Source: Roseiarcus sp963753135 (GTDB lineage: Bacteria > Pseudomonadota > Alphaproteobacteria > Rhizobiales > Beijerinckiaceae). From it: a DNA stretch of 64,000 nt. The stretch's first letter is position 1; each line of letters opens with the position of its first letter. The stretch spans positions 124,001-188,000 of the forward strand of contig CAVWBA010000026.1 of NCBI GenBank assembly GCA_963753135.1, in the 5' to 3' direction. A program made the translations under genes and the position numbers. The notes beneath the pieces were generated by a model, which saw only the letters and a list, made by a program, of their open reading frames with translations, ran no database searches and was not told the DNA's origin. This document shows positions 45,859 to 55,180 of this stretch, one piece after another.

Positions 45859-46524
45859 TTACTTCGCCGCCGCCGATCGGTTCGAAGCGATAAGGCCAAG
45901 CCAACGGCTCGCCGCTTGCCGGTCGTCGGGCGAGGCTTCGGGATCGCCCAGCACGAGATCGAATTGCTTCGAGGCGTCGTCATAGTCCTTGCGTTCGATC
46001 GCCAAGGCGCCGAGCGCGAGCGCCGCGACGCGCCGGTAGGGTCCTCCCGCGGCCGACAGCGCGGTCAGCGCCGCTTCGCCCTTCTGCTGCTCGCCGGGGA
46101 TGTCCACCCGCAAGAGCGCAGCCCGCAAGCGCGCAGTGTCGCGCAAGAGCGGATCGATCGCGGCGTCGCCGGAAATGGCGTCGAAGGCGCCGATCGCGCC
46201 CTGCGGATCCTTGCTGGCCTCAGCGCCGGCAACGGTCATTTGCGCGAGCGCCCGATAGCCGCTCGGCCCTTGGGCCGCGATCGTATCAAGACGCGCCTTG
46301 GCTTCGTCGAACTTGCCGGCTTCGAGGGCGGTCAGCGCCTGCTGGAACTGGTCGCCGGCCGCTTGCGTCGCCTGTTCGCGTTCATATTGCCAATAGCGAA
46401 AGCCGGCCGAAGCGAGCACGATCAGCACGGCGGCGGCCAGGATCTGGTTCTGGTATTTCTTCCAGAATTCCGCCGCCTTGTCGCGCCGGACTTCCTCGTC
46501 AACTTCCTGAAAGATGTCGCTCAT
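45859..46524 (-). CDS. YfgM-like tetratricopeptide membrane protein
   Basis: A 221-residue protein: a cytoplasmic N terminus (MSDIFQEVDEEVRRDKAAEF), one membrane segment (ILAAAVLIVLASAGFRYW) and a periplasmic helical-repeat domain (FQQALTALEAGKFDEAKARL). This matches the YfgM/TPR_21 family, linked to Sec translocon-associated chaperones. It precedes der by 32 bases on the same strand, an order often kept in alphaproteobacteria. Confidence 0.88.
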   Translation of the reverse strand: MSDIFQEVDEEVRRDKAAEFWKKYQNQILAAAVLIVLASAGFRYWQYEREQATQAAGDQFQQALTALEAGKFDEAKARLDTIAAQGPSGYRALAQMTVAGAEASKDPQGAIGAFDAISGDAAIDPLLRDTARLRAALLRVDIPGEQQKGEAALTALSAAGGPYRRVAALALGALAIERKDYDDASKQFDLVLGDPEASPDDRQAASRWLGLIASNRSAAAK

Positions 46525-46600
46525 TATCGAGGCGGCCTATCACAGAGGCTCAGCGAAAGCGAGGGTTGGAGGCGGCCGGCGGCGCGAGGGCGGAAACCGT

Positions 46601-46816
46601 CTAACGGCATGAACACAGGCCCCTCAGGGTCCTCGCCTCCTTAGCCAAGCGCAGGATCGCGTCGCTCATGTCCTCGCCGACCGCCCGCGCCGCGTCCAAC
46701 CTCGCCGCCAGGCTTCTTGGCATCAACACCTTGTACACGCCGCCTTTTCTGGACTTCGCGGTCACGCCTTCGCGAACCAACTCGTAGGCCGCCGCGGTGA
46801 GATCCACCTCAATCAT
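46601..46816 (-). CDS. Small hypothetical protein
   Basis: A 71-residue protein (MIEVDLTAAAYELVREGVTA, then LMPRSLAARLDAARAVGEDM) with a good AGCGGAGGA ribosome site five bases upstream. It has a basic middle and a helical C terminus ending CSCR. Its look is reminiscent of small ribbon-helix-helix-type proteins but no family can be claimed. No adjacent toxin gene is visible. Confidence 0.55.
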   Translation of the reverse strand: MIEVDLTAAAYELVREGVTAKSRKGGVYKVLMPRSLAARLDAARAVGEDMSDAILRLAKEARTLRGLCSCR

Positions 46817-46976
46817 CAGTTTCCTCCGCTGCCTTGTTCGCCTGTGAAATCAACAGCCGAAAGGCTGCGAAGTTGCGCTGGGTCGTTGGGAGGTCCAACA
46901 ATAGTTGCGCGCTCCCTGCCCCACAAATGCGCAGAGAAGCGCGATCTTAATTTCCCGTGATCGTCATTATCGCTAT

Positions 46977-47222
46977 ATGAAATTAGATATAACGTTCGTC
47001 GGGCGCCAGCTCGGCGTGGACGGACCAGACGGATTCGCGCGCATCGTCGTGCCCGGAGACACGGCGGGCGGGCGCTATATCTCCAACCTGGTCGCGCTTG
47101 AGGTTTTCACGGTGGCAGTTCCGGAGCCTGCGACCTGGGTGTTGCTCATTGGAGCGCTGCCCGCGCTGGCGTTTGTTCGGAGCCGCCGGCGCGCGTTCGC
47201 GAGGGCGCAGGCGGCGTGCTGA
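46977..47222 (+). pseudogene. PEP-CTERM protein C-terminal fragment
   Basis: The frame ends in VPEPATWVLLIGALPALAF followed by RSRRRA, the PEP-CTERM sorting signal: a Pro-Glu-Pro motif, hydrophobic helix and basic tail. Only about 80 residues exist from the ATG at 46977, with no signal peptide or passenger domain, so it is probably the surviving 3' end of a larger exported protein. An exosortase would process it; none is in the window. Confidence 0.6.
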
Positions 47223-47360
47223 CCGAGGCGCGGCTCTCCTGGCAATCGCGCTGGCGCTCGGACCCCGTCAGCGAATAAAAGGAAGGCCTGAGGCGTTTTG
47301 CCGGCATCCTGGCATGGCAGCTTGGCCAGCCGCGCCGATCGCATGAACACTTGGGCCTGA

Positions 47361-48752
47361 ATGCGAATATTGAGCAATGTGCCTAGATGGCCTCGGATTG
47401 CGTTCGTCGCTTTGGCCGCTCTCATCCCGCTTCTCCCCGCTCCCCGGGCTGCGGCCGACGACGTCGCGCCGCTCGTTTCCCCCGACCGGATCGAGGACGT
47501 CCCCTCGATCAAGCCGAACCCGTGGCCCGACTTCGACAATTTCGCCTGGCGCGCCTTCATCGCGCTCAATTGGCCCTCGCTGACCGATCCCGCCCATCGC
47601 GGCGAACCCGACCGCGCCAGGACGCTTGGCGATAAAGGCCCCCGCGTCTGGGAGACCTTCAAGGCCCGGTATGAACTGTTCCAGGTCGGTCCGGATGGTC
47701 GCCCGATCGCGCCCAAGCCCTGGGCGACCTACGAAGCGGCGAACCCGTGCGGAGCGAATCTCGACAATCGCGCGAAGACGCTCGCGACCTTCGATCCCTT
47801 CATGGACTTCAATCAATCCGCCTTCCTGCCCGGCGTCGGCGCCAATCCGCTGGTGGCGCAAAATCGCACCTACACGCGCTACGAAGGCCGCCTCAACGAA
47901 CCGGAGTACGATGCGCTCGCGCTCAAAGGTTGGAGCTTGGGCGAGACGTTGCCCGATCCGGCCCACCCGGCGGAACTGCCCGCTGGCTCCATCGCGGTCA
48001 AAGCGGCGTGGCGTCTTCTCACCGCCGCCGACACGCCCGCGATTCGTGCGCGCTATTACGTGGTCGAGAACGCCAATGTCGTCGACGTCGCCAAGACGCT
48101 CGCCGCGGGCCATGTCGTTTGTTCGAAAAGCGACGTCGCGCTCGTCGGCCTGCACATCGTGATCCGGACGAAGGATCGGCCGCAAGGCCTGTGGGGCACG
48201 TTCGAGCATGTCGACAACGTGCCTCCGGCTGGCGAGGGCGAAGCGCGCGAGCCTGACGCCAGGCAAGCCGGCGCGCCCTATTCCTATTTCGACGCCTCGA
48301 AGCCCAAGCTTGGCCTTTGGCCGACCTTCGGCCTGCCCGACACGCTTCCGGTCAGCATGAACCATCCGCCCAAGATCGATCCCGCCCCGATGCAGGTGGT
48401 GCGGCGGCATCCGATCCATGCCCAAACCATGGCGATGAACCGGGCCTATTGGGCGCTCGAGGGCATCAAGGGGACCGTGTGGGAGCATTACATGCTCGTC
48501 GCCAGCCAATGGCCGACGAGACCCGCGCCGCCTGGTCCGCAAAACGATGGCGGCTATTTCCCCGGGCAGCCGCTCGCGGCGGACGCGCCGCGCGAGAATT
48601 ACCAGTCGGCGGACGCTCCACAGGAAAACCTGGTCAACACGACGATCGAGACCTATTTCCAGGACCCGCCGTCAAGCTGCATGTCCTGCCACCAGAGCAT
48701 CTCGAACGCGCTCGGGCGCGACTTCGTCGGCATGCTGGGCAGCTTTCGCTAA
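47361..48752 (+). CDS. Periplasmic c-type cytochrome-like protein with one CxxCH
   Basis: A 463-residue protein with a signal peptide (IAFVALAALIPLLPAPRAAA) and a single haem c motif near the C terminus, CMSCHQSISNAL. The remaining sequence is rich in Trp and Pro (DFDNFAWRAFIALNWPSL, AVKAAWRLLTAADTP), a pattern of a poorly characterised cytochrome family found in proteobacteria. It should be periplasmic. The next gene is a HiPIP, suggesting an electron-transfer pair. The ribosome site is weak. Confidence 0.8.
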   Translation: MRILSNVPRWPRIAFVALAALIPLLPAPRAAADDVAPLVSPDRIEDVPSIKPNPWPDFDNFAWRAFIALNWPSLTDPAHRGEPDRARTLGDKGPRVWETFKARYELFQVGPDGRPIAPKPWATYEAANPCGANLDNRAKTLATFDPFMDFNQSAFLPGVGANPLVAQNRTYTRYEGRLNEPEYDALALKGWSLGETLPDPAHPAELPAGSIAVKAAWRLLTAADTPAIRARYYVVENANVVDVAKTLAAGHVVCSKSDVALVGLHIVIRTKDRPQGLWGTFEHVDNVPPAGEGEAREPDARQAGAPYSYFDASKPKLGLWPTFGLPDTLPVSMNHPPKIDPAPMQVVRRHPIHAQTMAMNRAYWALEGIKGTVWEHYMLVASQWPTRPAPPGPQNDGGYFPGQPLAADAPRENYQSADAPQENLVNTTIETYFQDPPSSCMSCHQSISNALGRDFVGMLGSFR

Positions 48753-48808
48753 ACGCTGCGTTTGAGCGCCGACCGGCGCGCGGCTAATGGCGATTGACGA
48801 CGCGCCGA

Positions 48809-48825
48809 TTTGGAATCATTCTAAA
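48809..48825 (+). promoter_or_regulatory. Irr-type iron control element (ICE) candidate
   Basis: TTTGGAA-TCA-TTCTAAA is one mismatch away from a perfect dyad of the Irr-box type (TTTAGAA-N3-TTCTAAA) and lies 70 bases before the HiPIP start. Irr control of iron-sulfur and haem proteins is well known in Hyphomicrobiales; here it is inferred from sequence only. Confidence 0.5.
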
Positions 48826-48894
48826 CTGGAGGCGCGGTTCGCCGGGCGGGCGTGCCCGCATCACGACGCGATCCCATCGACGAAGGAGCCGGTC

Positions 48895-49161
48895 ATGGCC
48901 GAGACTTGCAACACATCCGGCGTCAGCCGCCGCACGGTTCTTTTCGCCGCCGCGGGCGCGGCGCCCCTCCTCGCGCTCACGAGCGGCGAGGCGCAGGCCA
49001 AGATCGCGCAGACCGCGGTCCATTATCAGGCCAGTCCGAAGGACGGCCACCAATGCGACGGCTGCAACTTCTTCGTGGCTCCCAATAGCTGCAAGATGGT
49101 CGACGGCGACATCTCGCCGACGGGCTGGTGCGCTTTGTGGGTGAAGAAGGCCGCCTCCTGA
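48895..49161 (+). CDS. High-potential iron-sulfur protein (HiPIP)
   Basis: An 88-residue protein with a twin-arginine signal (SRRTVLFAAAGAAPLLAL) and the four cluster cysteines in CDGCNFFVAPNSCK and GWCALWV. HiPIPs are small periplasmic [4Fe-4S] electron carriers, exported folded by the Tat system encoded at 12.8-14.4 kb. The ATG at 48895 follows AGGAG. It sits behind the c-type cytochrome gene and a possible Irr box. Confidence 0.93.
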   Translation: MAETCNTSGVSRRTVLFAAAGAAPLLALTSGEAQAKIAQTAVHYQASPKDGHQCDGCNFFVAPNSCKMVDGDISPTGWCALWVKKAAS

Positions 49162-49373
49162 TTTGAGCCGAGCGCCGTCGGTTCGTACGCCGCCGCTTCC
49201 GATAGTTGCGGGCGATCCTTTGAGCCATGGCGCGAAGCCGTATGGGTTGAAGGGTGGGCCCAGCCCCGATTCGACCGGGCGGATCTAGCCGCTGGGGATG
49301 AAGCAGTTGCGAGAAATTCGGGCGGCTCCGCCGATGAATGCCAGAGCCGCCGCGGTTGAGGTGGTGTCGACGC

Positions 49374-51194
49374 CTACATCTTGCAAAAAGCGATTTGATC
49401 GGTGAGCGGGTCGGGGGCGCTGTCGCCCGTTGTCAGGAGGATCTGCGCCGACAACGTGACGATGTACGCGCAGGGCGGGAGTGTGGCCATCGACCAGCCT
49501 GCAGGTGTAGCCGTTCCGAAGCTTTGGCCTGAGGCAACTGGCGGCGCGGCGAAGCTGTACGGTCCCCCGGGGCCGGTCATCACGACGCTGACCGCGCCCA
49601 GATTGGGATGGCCCGCCGTGATCTGCACTGTCAGACTAGTCGTCAGTTCAGAGCAGGGCGCGGCCTTCAATTCCGCAATGTCCAGCAGATCGACTCCAAG
49701 TTCGCCGTTGACGACGCCGCCGCCCCAGTAGGGGTGGTGGTTTTCATTGTTGTAGAGAACGTTGTCGACGGCAGCCTTCGCGCATTCGCCAGCAACGATC
49801 GCGGACGCGGAATTGCCAGCCTCGCGAACCCACATGCGAATGCCGTAGACGCGGTCGCTCGCCTGTTGCGCGGGAGAAAGGCTTTGGCCGCCGCTAAGGC
49901 CCGTGAGATCGACCGGCGGCCACGCGTTCAAGCTGGTCGTAATCAGTCCGATCATGTTGCCGTTGGCGACAAAATTGCCGGCGGCGCTGAAGACGTCGTT
50001 CTGCTGCGGGACCTGGAACCAACCATCGCCCGTGACCGACGCCACGAGAATGGATGGGTTGGGCGCGACGTTGACCCATACCGGCTTGACCTTGACGGGA
50101 TTCGGATCGCCTGGGAACGAGGGCGCGTAGGTTTCGATCAATCCGATCTGCACGCCAGAGATCTGCGTCAGCGGGACCTGCGCGTAAGCGCCCGCGGCCG
50201 TAACGTCCTTGACCTCGAACATGTACTCGAGCGGCTGGCTGTTCAGCTTCTGCGCCAGGATGCCGTTCAGACGGACATTACTGTAGAAGGCGCGGCTATC
50301 GCTGGTAAGGCCAGCGCCGGCAGTGTCGATGTCGCCAAGAGTGAAGTTGTAGCCGCCGAGGTTGGTGAAGGCGCTAAGGACCGTCTGACCGTCCGTTGGA
50401 CCGGTCGGAACGCATAGGTCCACGCAGAAGCATGGTCCGCGGTTGTTGCGGTCGGGGTCACGCCCACGTGCTGGGGGTTCCGCGAGCAGGACGGTTCCGG
50501 CCAGCGTCTCGACGCGGAAATAAACGTCCGGGCCGCCGGAGAGCTCGATGTTGATCGAGGGGAAGATGGTCTTCTTAAAGGCGGCTGCAGTGTAATCGAT
50601 GCGGAAATGCCCGCTTCCATCGGTAACGGCGCTGCCAAGCGGGTCATCCTGCAGCCAGTCGCGATCGAAGGCGAAGACGCGCACGCCGCCAAGTGAGGCG
50701 CCGGTGTCGCAGATGGTGATGTGGCCGCAGATCGTCCACGCGCCAAACCGTCCGCGAATGTGGCACCAGTAACGGGCGGGAATGCAATACTCGAAGGCCG
50801 CGATGAAGCCCGCCTCAGTGGCCCGCCAGTGCGGCTGGATGGTCGTGATCGAGAACTGCAGGGGCTCGGGAGGGTTCGGACGAGGCGGCAAATGGGGAAC
50901 CGTGCCACAATAGACGTCAATCTCAAAAGCTTCGCCGGAATAGTTCTGATTGGGGCCAAGGTTGAAGGTGAATTTGCCGGCCACGTCGGTCTCGGCTTCG
51001 GCGATCAACGCTCCTCTCCTGCCTGCAGCGGCGTCCTCGCTAACGAGTTCGAAGGTGTCTTTTGGATCGGCGGTCGCGCGTTCCGTGATCTCTCTCGTGG
51101 CCTTGTAGAGCCGAACTTTTACCCCTGAGAGAGGCTCGCGGCATTCTTCGCAAAGATAGCCGCATAACGCGCCAATGAATTTATATTCAGCCAT
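49374..51194 (-). CDS. Large protein of unknown function with carboxypeptidase-regulatory-like modules
   Basis: A 606-residue protein beginning MAEYKFIGALCGYLCEECRE behind GGGGAGGA. Two regions look like transthyretin-like or CarboxypepD_reg folds (SGVKVRLYKATREIT with DVAGKFTFNLGPN, and GGVRVFAFDRDWLQDDPLGS with DGSGHFRIDYTAAAF). The N-terminal half is Cys-rich (YWCHIRGRFGAWTICGHITI). The C-terminal part has repeated beta-rich stretches (TSLTVQITAGHPNLGAVSVV). No signal peptide or membrane helix is visible. I do not recognise a function; export by a non-classical route, or a phage/contractile-tail-like structural role, are only guesses. Confidence 0.75.
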   Translation of the reverse strand: MAEYKFIGALCGYLCEECREPLSGVKVRLYKATREITERATADPKDTFELVSEDAAAGRRGALIAEAETDVAGKFTFNLGPNQNYSGEAFEIDVYCGTVPHLPPRPNPPEPLQFSITTIQPHWRATEAGFIAAFEYCIPARYWCHIRGRFGAWTICGHITICDTGASLGGVRVFAFDRDWLQDDPLGSAVTDGSGHFRIDYTAAAFKKTIFPSINIELSGGPDVYFRVETLAGTVLLAEPPARGRDPDRNNRGPCFCVDLCVPTGPTDGQTVLSAFTNLGGYNFTLGDIDTAGAGLTSDSRAFYSNVRLNGILAQKLNSQPLEYMFEVKDVTAAGAYAQVPLTQISGVQIGLIETYAPSFPGDPNPVKVKPVWVNVAPNPSILVASVTGDGWFQVPQQNDVFSAAGNFVANGNMIGLITTSLNAWPPVDLTGLSGGQSLSPAQQASDRVYGIRMWVREAGNSASAIVAGECAKAAVDNVLYNNENHHPYWGGGVVNGELGVDLLDIAELKAAPCSELTTSLTVQITAGHPNLGAVSVVMTGPGGPYSFAAPPVASGQSFGTATPAGWSMATLPPCAYIVTLSAQILLTTGDSAPDPLTDQIAFCKM

Positions 51195-51542
51195 CACAAT
51201 CCTCCCCAACCCAATTCGATGATTGCCTCGCCGACATTCGCCAGTTGATCCGCCTGCGGCGGCCGGCGTCGATCGACACAAGGAATCTTCAGAAGACTAA
51301 ATGCCGTTACTGCACAGCTACTGCTCGTGAAGACGCTTTCGCGGCGAATCAGCTAGGCATCAGAATGGGCGCTCCGCACTTTTGTGATGCGCCGCGTCAC
51401 CACACGATGAAGCCGCCAAGCCGAGTGGGCAATGCGGAGAACTACCCAGGTTTAACAGTCCGGATCGAGTCAACCGGCCAGACTGATCCTGAGCGTCAGC
51501 CCCGTTCGGCGCTCAGATCGCTAGCTGGCGAAGGCGGCTGCC
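51195..51542. other. Intergenic region, no gene seen
   Basis: About 350 bp between the 5' end of the large unknown gene and the 3' end of the RidA gene. It should contain the promoter of the former. No RNA or conserved reading frame is evident. Confidence 0.5.
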
Positions 51543-51948
51543 CTACCGGGGGAGGGCCGTTTGTCGGAGCCGTGCGTCGGCCTCGATCTCGACTTTCATT
51601 TCCGGCTTGAGCAGCGCCGAAACCACGACGATCGTGCCCGCCGGACGGATCGCGCCGAAAACTTCGCCCTGCACGGTCACGACGGCCTCGCAATAAGCGA
51701 CGTCGGTGACGAATGTGCGCAATCGCACGATATCGGCAAGCTCGCCGCCGGCCTCCCTCATCACCGCGGCGAAGGTCGCATAGATGTTGCGCGTCTGCTC
51801 GGCGACATCGTCGGGCATCGTCATTTTCGCATAGTCGTAACCCGTCGTGCCCGCGATATGGACCTCATCGCCGACGACGACCGCGCGCGAATAGCCGTAT
51901 CGCCTTCTCGAACGGCGAGCCCGAGGAGATCAGCTTGCGCTCGCTCAT
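51543..51948 (-). pseudogene. Second RidA-family protein, frameshifted as sequenced
   Basis: MSERKLISSGSPFEKAI at the start and GYSRAVVVGDEVHIAGTTGY to NIYATFAAVMREAGGELAD lie in two frames; removing one base near 51898 restores about 134 residues with the family motifs LADIVRLRTFVTD and VEIEADARL. It overlaps the carboxylase alpha-subunit gene by four bases and probably detoxifies reactive intermediates of the same pathway, which is inference from coupling. Confidence 0.82.
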
Positions 51949-53950
51949 GCGAACTCCATGATGACGGCGTCGACCGCGAGCGAATCCCCTTCCTTGACGA
52001 GGATCGCCTTCACCGTCGCGTCGCGCTCGGCGGTCAGCACGTTTTCCATCTTCATCGCCTCGACGATGCAGAGGTGCTCTCCCGCCTTCACCTCCTGCCC
52101 AACCTTGACGGCGATCGCTTTGACGAGACCGGGCATCGGGCAGAGCAGGAAACGGGAACCGTCCGCGCCCTTGCGCTCAATCATCAGCGCCGCGAGCTCA
52201 GCCTCGCGACGGGTGTAGACGCGGGCGTCGACAGTGACGCCGGCATGGGAGAGGGCGTAGCCGTTGAGGATCGGGCGCGCCTGCACGGCGATGTCGACGC
52301 CGTCGACGGTTCCGCGCCACAGCGGATCGCCCGGCTTCCAGTCCGAATGAACCTCGACCTTGCGACCGTCCGCAAACACGATCGCGGCGCGGTCGCGCCT
52401 CGGCTCGATCTCGAGCTCGACGCGGGCCTTGCCCATCGCGACCACCCGCTTGAGCTCGAAGCGCATCTGCTCGGGCTCGCGCAACTGTCCGGAAATATGC
52501 CGCTTTCGCTGGTTGAGCGTGTGGTCGATCAGCGCCGCAACCACAACGAGGCGGCGCTCGGTCTCGCCCTTGGGGGTCAGCGGATGAAATCCGTCGGGAA
52601 ATTCCTCGGCGATGAAGCCGGTCGACAGCCGTCCCTCGCGCCAGCGCGGATGCTGCATCAGCGCCGACAGGAAAGGGATGTTGTGGCGGATGCCGTCGAT
52701 GACAAATTGGTCGAGCGCGGTCGCCTGCGCGTCGATGGCGCCGATACGGTCCGGCGCATGGGTGACGAGCTTGGCGATCATCGGATCGTAATAGATCGAA
52801 ATCTCCCCGCCCTCGAACACGCCGGTGTCGTTGCGCACCGTGACGCCGTCATGCGTCCCCTCGGCCGGCGGACGATAGCGTGTGAGCCTTCCGGTCGACG
52901 GCAGGAAGCCGCGCGTCGGATCCTCGGCGTAGACACGGGCTTCGACCGCCCACCCGGTAAGCCTCACGTCGGCTTGCTTGAGGCGAAGAGGCTCGCCTGC
53001 GGCGCTGCGGATCATCTCCTCGACAAGATCGACGCCGGTGACGAGTTCGGTCACCGGGTGCTCGACTTGCAGGCGAGTGTTCATCTCAAGGAAATAGAAG
53101 CTTCGGTCTTGGCCCGGCGACGAACTCGACAGTGCCGGCGGAATCGTATTGCACGGCTAACGCGAGCGCGACGGCCTGTTCGCCCATCCGTTTGCGCGTT
53201 TGCGCGTCGATGAGCGGCGAGGGCGCCTCCTCGATCACCTTTTGGTTGCGACGCTGGATCGAGCATTCGCGCTCGCCGAGATGGATGACATTGCCGTGCT
53301 TGTCGCCCAGCACCTGAATCTCGACATGGCGCGGATTGACGATGAATTTCTCGACGAACACCCGGTCGTCGCCGAAGGAAGATTTGGCCTCCGAGCGGGC
53401 CCGGGCGAAGCCTTCCGCGACTTCCCTGCGGGAATGGGCGATCCGCATGCCCTTGCCGCCGCCGCCGGCGGAGGCCTTGATCATCACCGGATAGCCGATT
53501 TCGTCGGCGATCTCGGCCGCTTGCTCCGGTGTTTCGATCACGCCGAGGTAGCCAGGGACAGTCGAGACCTTTGCGGCGTTGGCGAACTTCTTCGAATTCA
53601 ATCTTGTCGCCCATCGCCTCGATGGCCTTGGGATTGGGGCCGATGAAGACGATGTTCGCTTCCGCGAGCGCCTGCGCGAACGCCGCGCGCTCGGAGAGAA
53701 AGCCATAGCCCGGATGGACGGCCTCAGCGCCTGTCTTGAGGCACGCTGCGACGATCCTGTCGATCACGAGATAGGACTCCGCTGCAGCCGGCGGGCCTAT
53801 CGCGACCGCCTCATCGGCCATCTCGACATGGAGCGCATCCTTGTCGGCTTCGGAATAGACGGCGACGGTTTTGATGCCCATGCGGCGCGCCGTCTTGATG
53901 ACGCGACAGGCGATCTCGCCGCGGTTGGCGATCAGGATTTTGTTGAACAT
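51945..53950 (-). pseudogene. Acetyl/propionyl-CoA carboxylase biotin-carboxylase (alpha) subunit, two frameshifts as sequenced
   Basis: Three frames combine into one 667-residue protein: MFNKILIANRGEIACRVIKT to IEAMGDKIE; then SKKFANAAKVSTVPGYLG with SAGGGGKGMR to EFVAG; then EMNTRLQVEHPVTELVTGVD to the biotinyl domain VEAMKMENVLT. Removing one A near 53595 (GAATTC to GATTC) and one G of a GGG run near 53112 restores it. It carboxylates biotin with ATP and bicarbonate and carries it on the C-terminal Lys. The usual partner subunit is at 56043. Whether it uses propionyl-CoA or another acyl-CoA is not decided; propionyl-CoA is most likely. Confidence 0.9.
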
Positions 53951-54072
53951 CGCGCCCCTGCGAGAAAAGCGCCTGGCCTTTCTTCAACCGCCGTTTCTAG
54001 GGGAACAACGGAAGCGGGTAAACAACCTCAGACGGCGCGCTATTCGCCAACCGAGCGCGCCAGCGAGCCGCT

Positions 54073-54336
54073 TCATTCGCAGACTTCGACTCGCCGCCAC
54101 GCGTTCTGAAGCCTCGCCCGGGTGAAATAGCACCCGTAGGTCGGCTTTAGGAGAGGAGACGCGAATGGCGGTCCTGGCCACGGATAACCGCTAAAGCCAA
54201 AGAAGCCTGGGCCGACCGTCCATCCCGCCCGTTCATGTGGATAAATGTATATCTGAGCTTCGGCTGCGCCTAGCTGAGAGAGGACGCCGAGCGCGAGAAC
54301 GGCGGCGCCCAGAACGGAGGCTGCAGCTTTGGTCAT
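54073..54336 (-). CDS. Small secreted hypothetical protein
   Basis: An 87-residue protein with a signal peptide (AAASVLGAAVLALGVLSQLG) and an aromatic/Gly-rich mature part ending GCYFTRARLQNAWRRVEVCE. Similar small exported proteins with a final (R)VxVC motif are common in Hyphomicrobiales and may form one disulfide. The function is unknown. Confidence 0.65.
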   Translation of the reverse strand: MTKAAASVLGAAVLALGVLSQLGAAEAQIYIYPHERAGWTVGPGFFGFSGYPWPGPPFASPLLKPTYGCYFTRARLQNAWRRVEVCE

Positions 54337-54461
54337 GCCGAGATACCCCTCGATCGCGGCCAGCAGCTCGAAACGCCCCTCTGGGCCGCCGCTATCCGAT
54401 AACGCGCGCCATCAGCGGCTGCAAGCCGCTCCGACGGTTTGGGGGGAACGCGCCGAAAGGG

Positions 54462-54902
54462 CTATCCGGCCGTTGCGCGGAGCGCGGCCTCGGCGCCGCG
54501 CCTGCCGGCAGCGGCTCGCTCCTTGACCGCGACCACGAACCAGTCGGGCGCGCGGTGCGCCTCGGCGCACACGTTGACCAGCGCGGCCAAAGCCTCAACC
54601 GATTTGCATTCGTCGACACGGGCCAGGAGCCAAGCGGCCCGCTCGTCGCTGACGACGCCCGGCGGCTCAGCCTGCCGGACGACGTGTTCGGCAATCATGT
54701 CGACAAAAAACTCTTTCCACTCAGGCGCGTTGTCCATCTCGGCGCGGACAACGGCGAATAGTTCATCGGCAAACTCGCGCGAGACTTCCCGACTGGCGAA
54801 CACCTCGCGCCTCAGCCATGCGACGTCTTGCGCCGTCACTCGGCGGCCGAGGATCATCGCGCTGATGATCGTGCGGCTCCTGTCGATTGCGAACGCCATC
54901 AT
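54462..54902 (-). CDS. Conserved hypothetical protein
   Basis: A 146-residue, mainly helical cytoplasmic protein (RTIISAMILGRRVTAQDVAW, FADELFAVVRAEMDNAPEWK, FFVDMIAEHVV). It has no membrane segment or signal. AGG lies just before ATG 54902 (54899 is an alternative). Similar proteins occur in other alphaproteobacteria but I cannot assign a role. Confidence 0.6.
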   Translation of the reverse strand: MMAFAIDRSRTIISAMILGRRVTAQDVAWLRREVFASREVSREFADELFAVVRAEMDNAPEWKEFFVDMIAEHVVRQAEPPGVVSDERAAWLLARVDECKSVEALAALVNVCAEAHRAPDWFVVAVKERAAAGRRGAEAALRATAG

Positions 54903-55180
54903 ACGCACCTGCACTCTTTCCGCTCCGGCGACCTGGTCGACGGGTCTGGATGCGCAAAGACCCTGCGCCTCAATATTTTCCCGCAAGTGAATCCGGCGGT
55001 GCGGTGATGAAGAGCGTGTTGGCACAGTTAAGCTTCAGCAAAGGCGCATGGTTTCACGAAGATGAAAGTCCATGTTAACGAACGATCAAGAAAGTCCTCA
55101 CGCCCTTGTCATTGGACGCCTACGCGCCGCTGATCTAGCGTTCGCGCTGTCCCTGAATCGACGAGGAGGAGATTCGTTCC

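Noticed and set aside
51561..53213. Long plus-strand open frame opposite the carboxylase alpha gene
   Set aside because: High-GC antisense shadow: the minus strand has clear family motifs, whereas this frame is Arg/His-rich with none. The same applies to long frames at 56925-58877, 42199-43419, 21065-22324 and 60005-60817.
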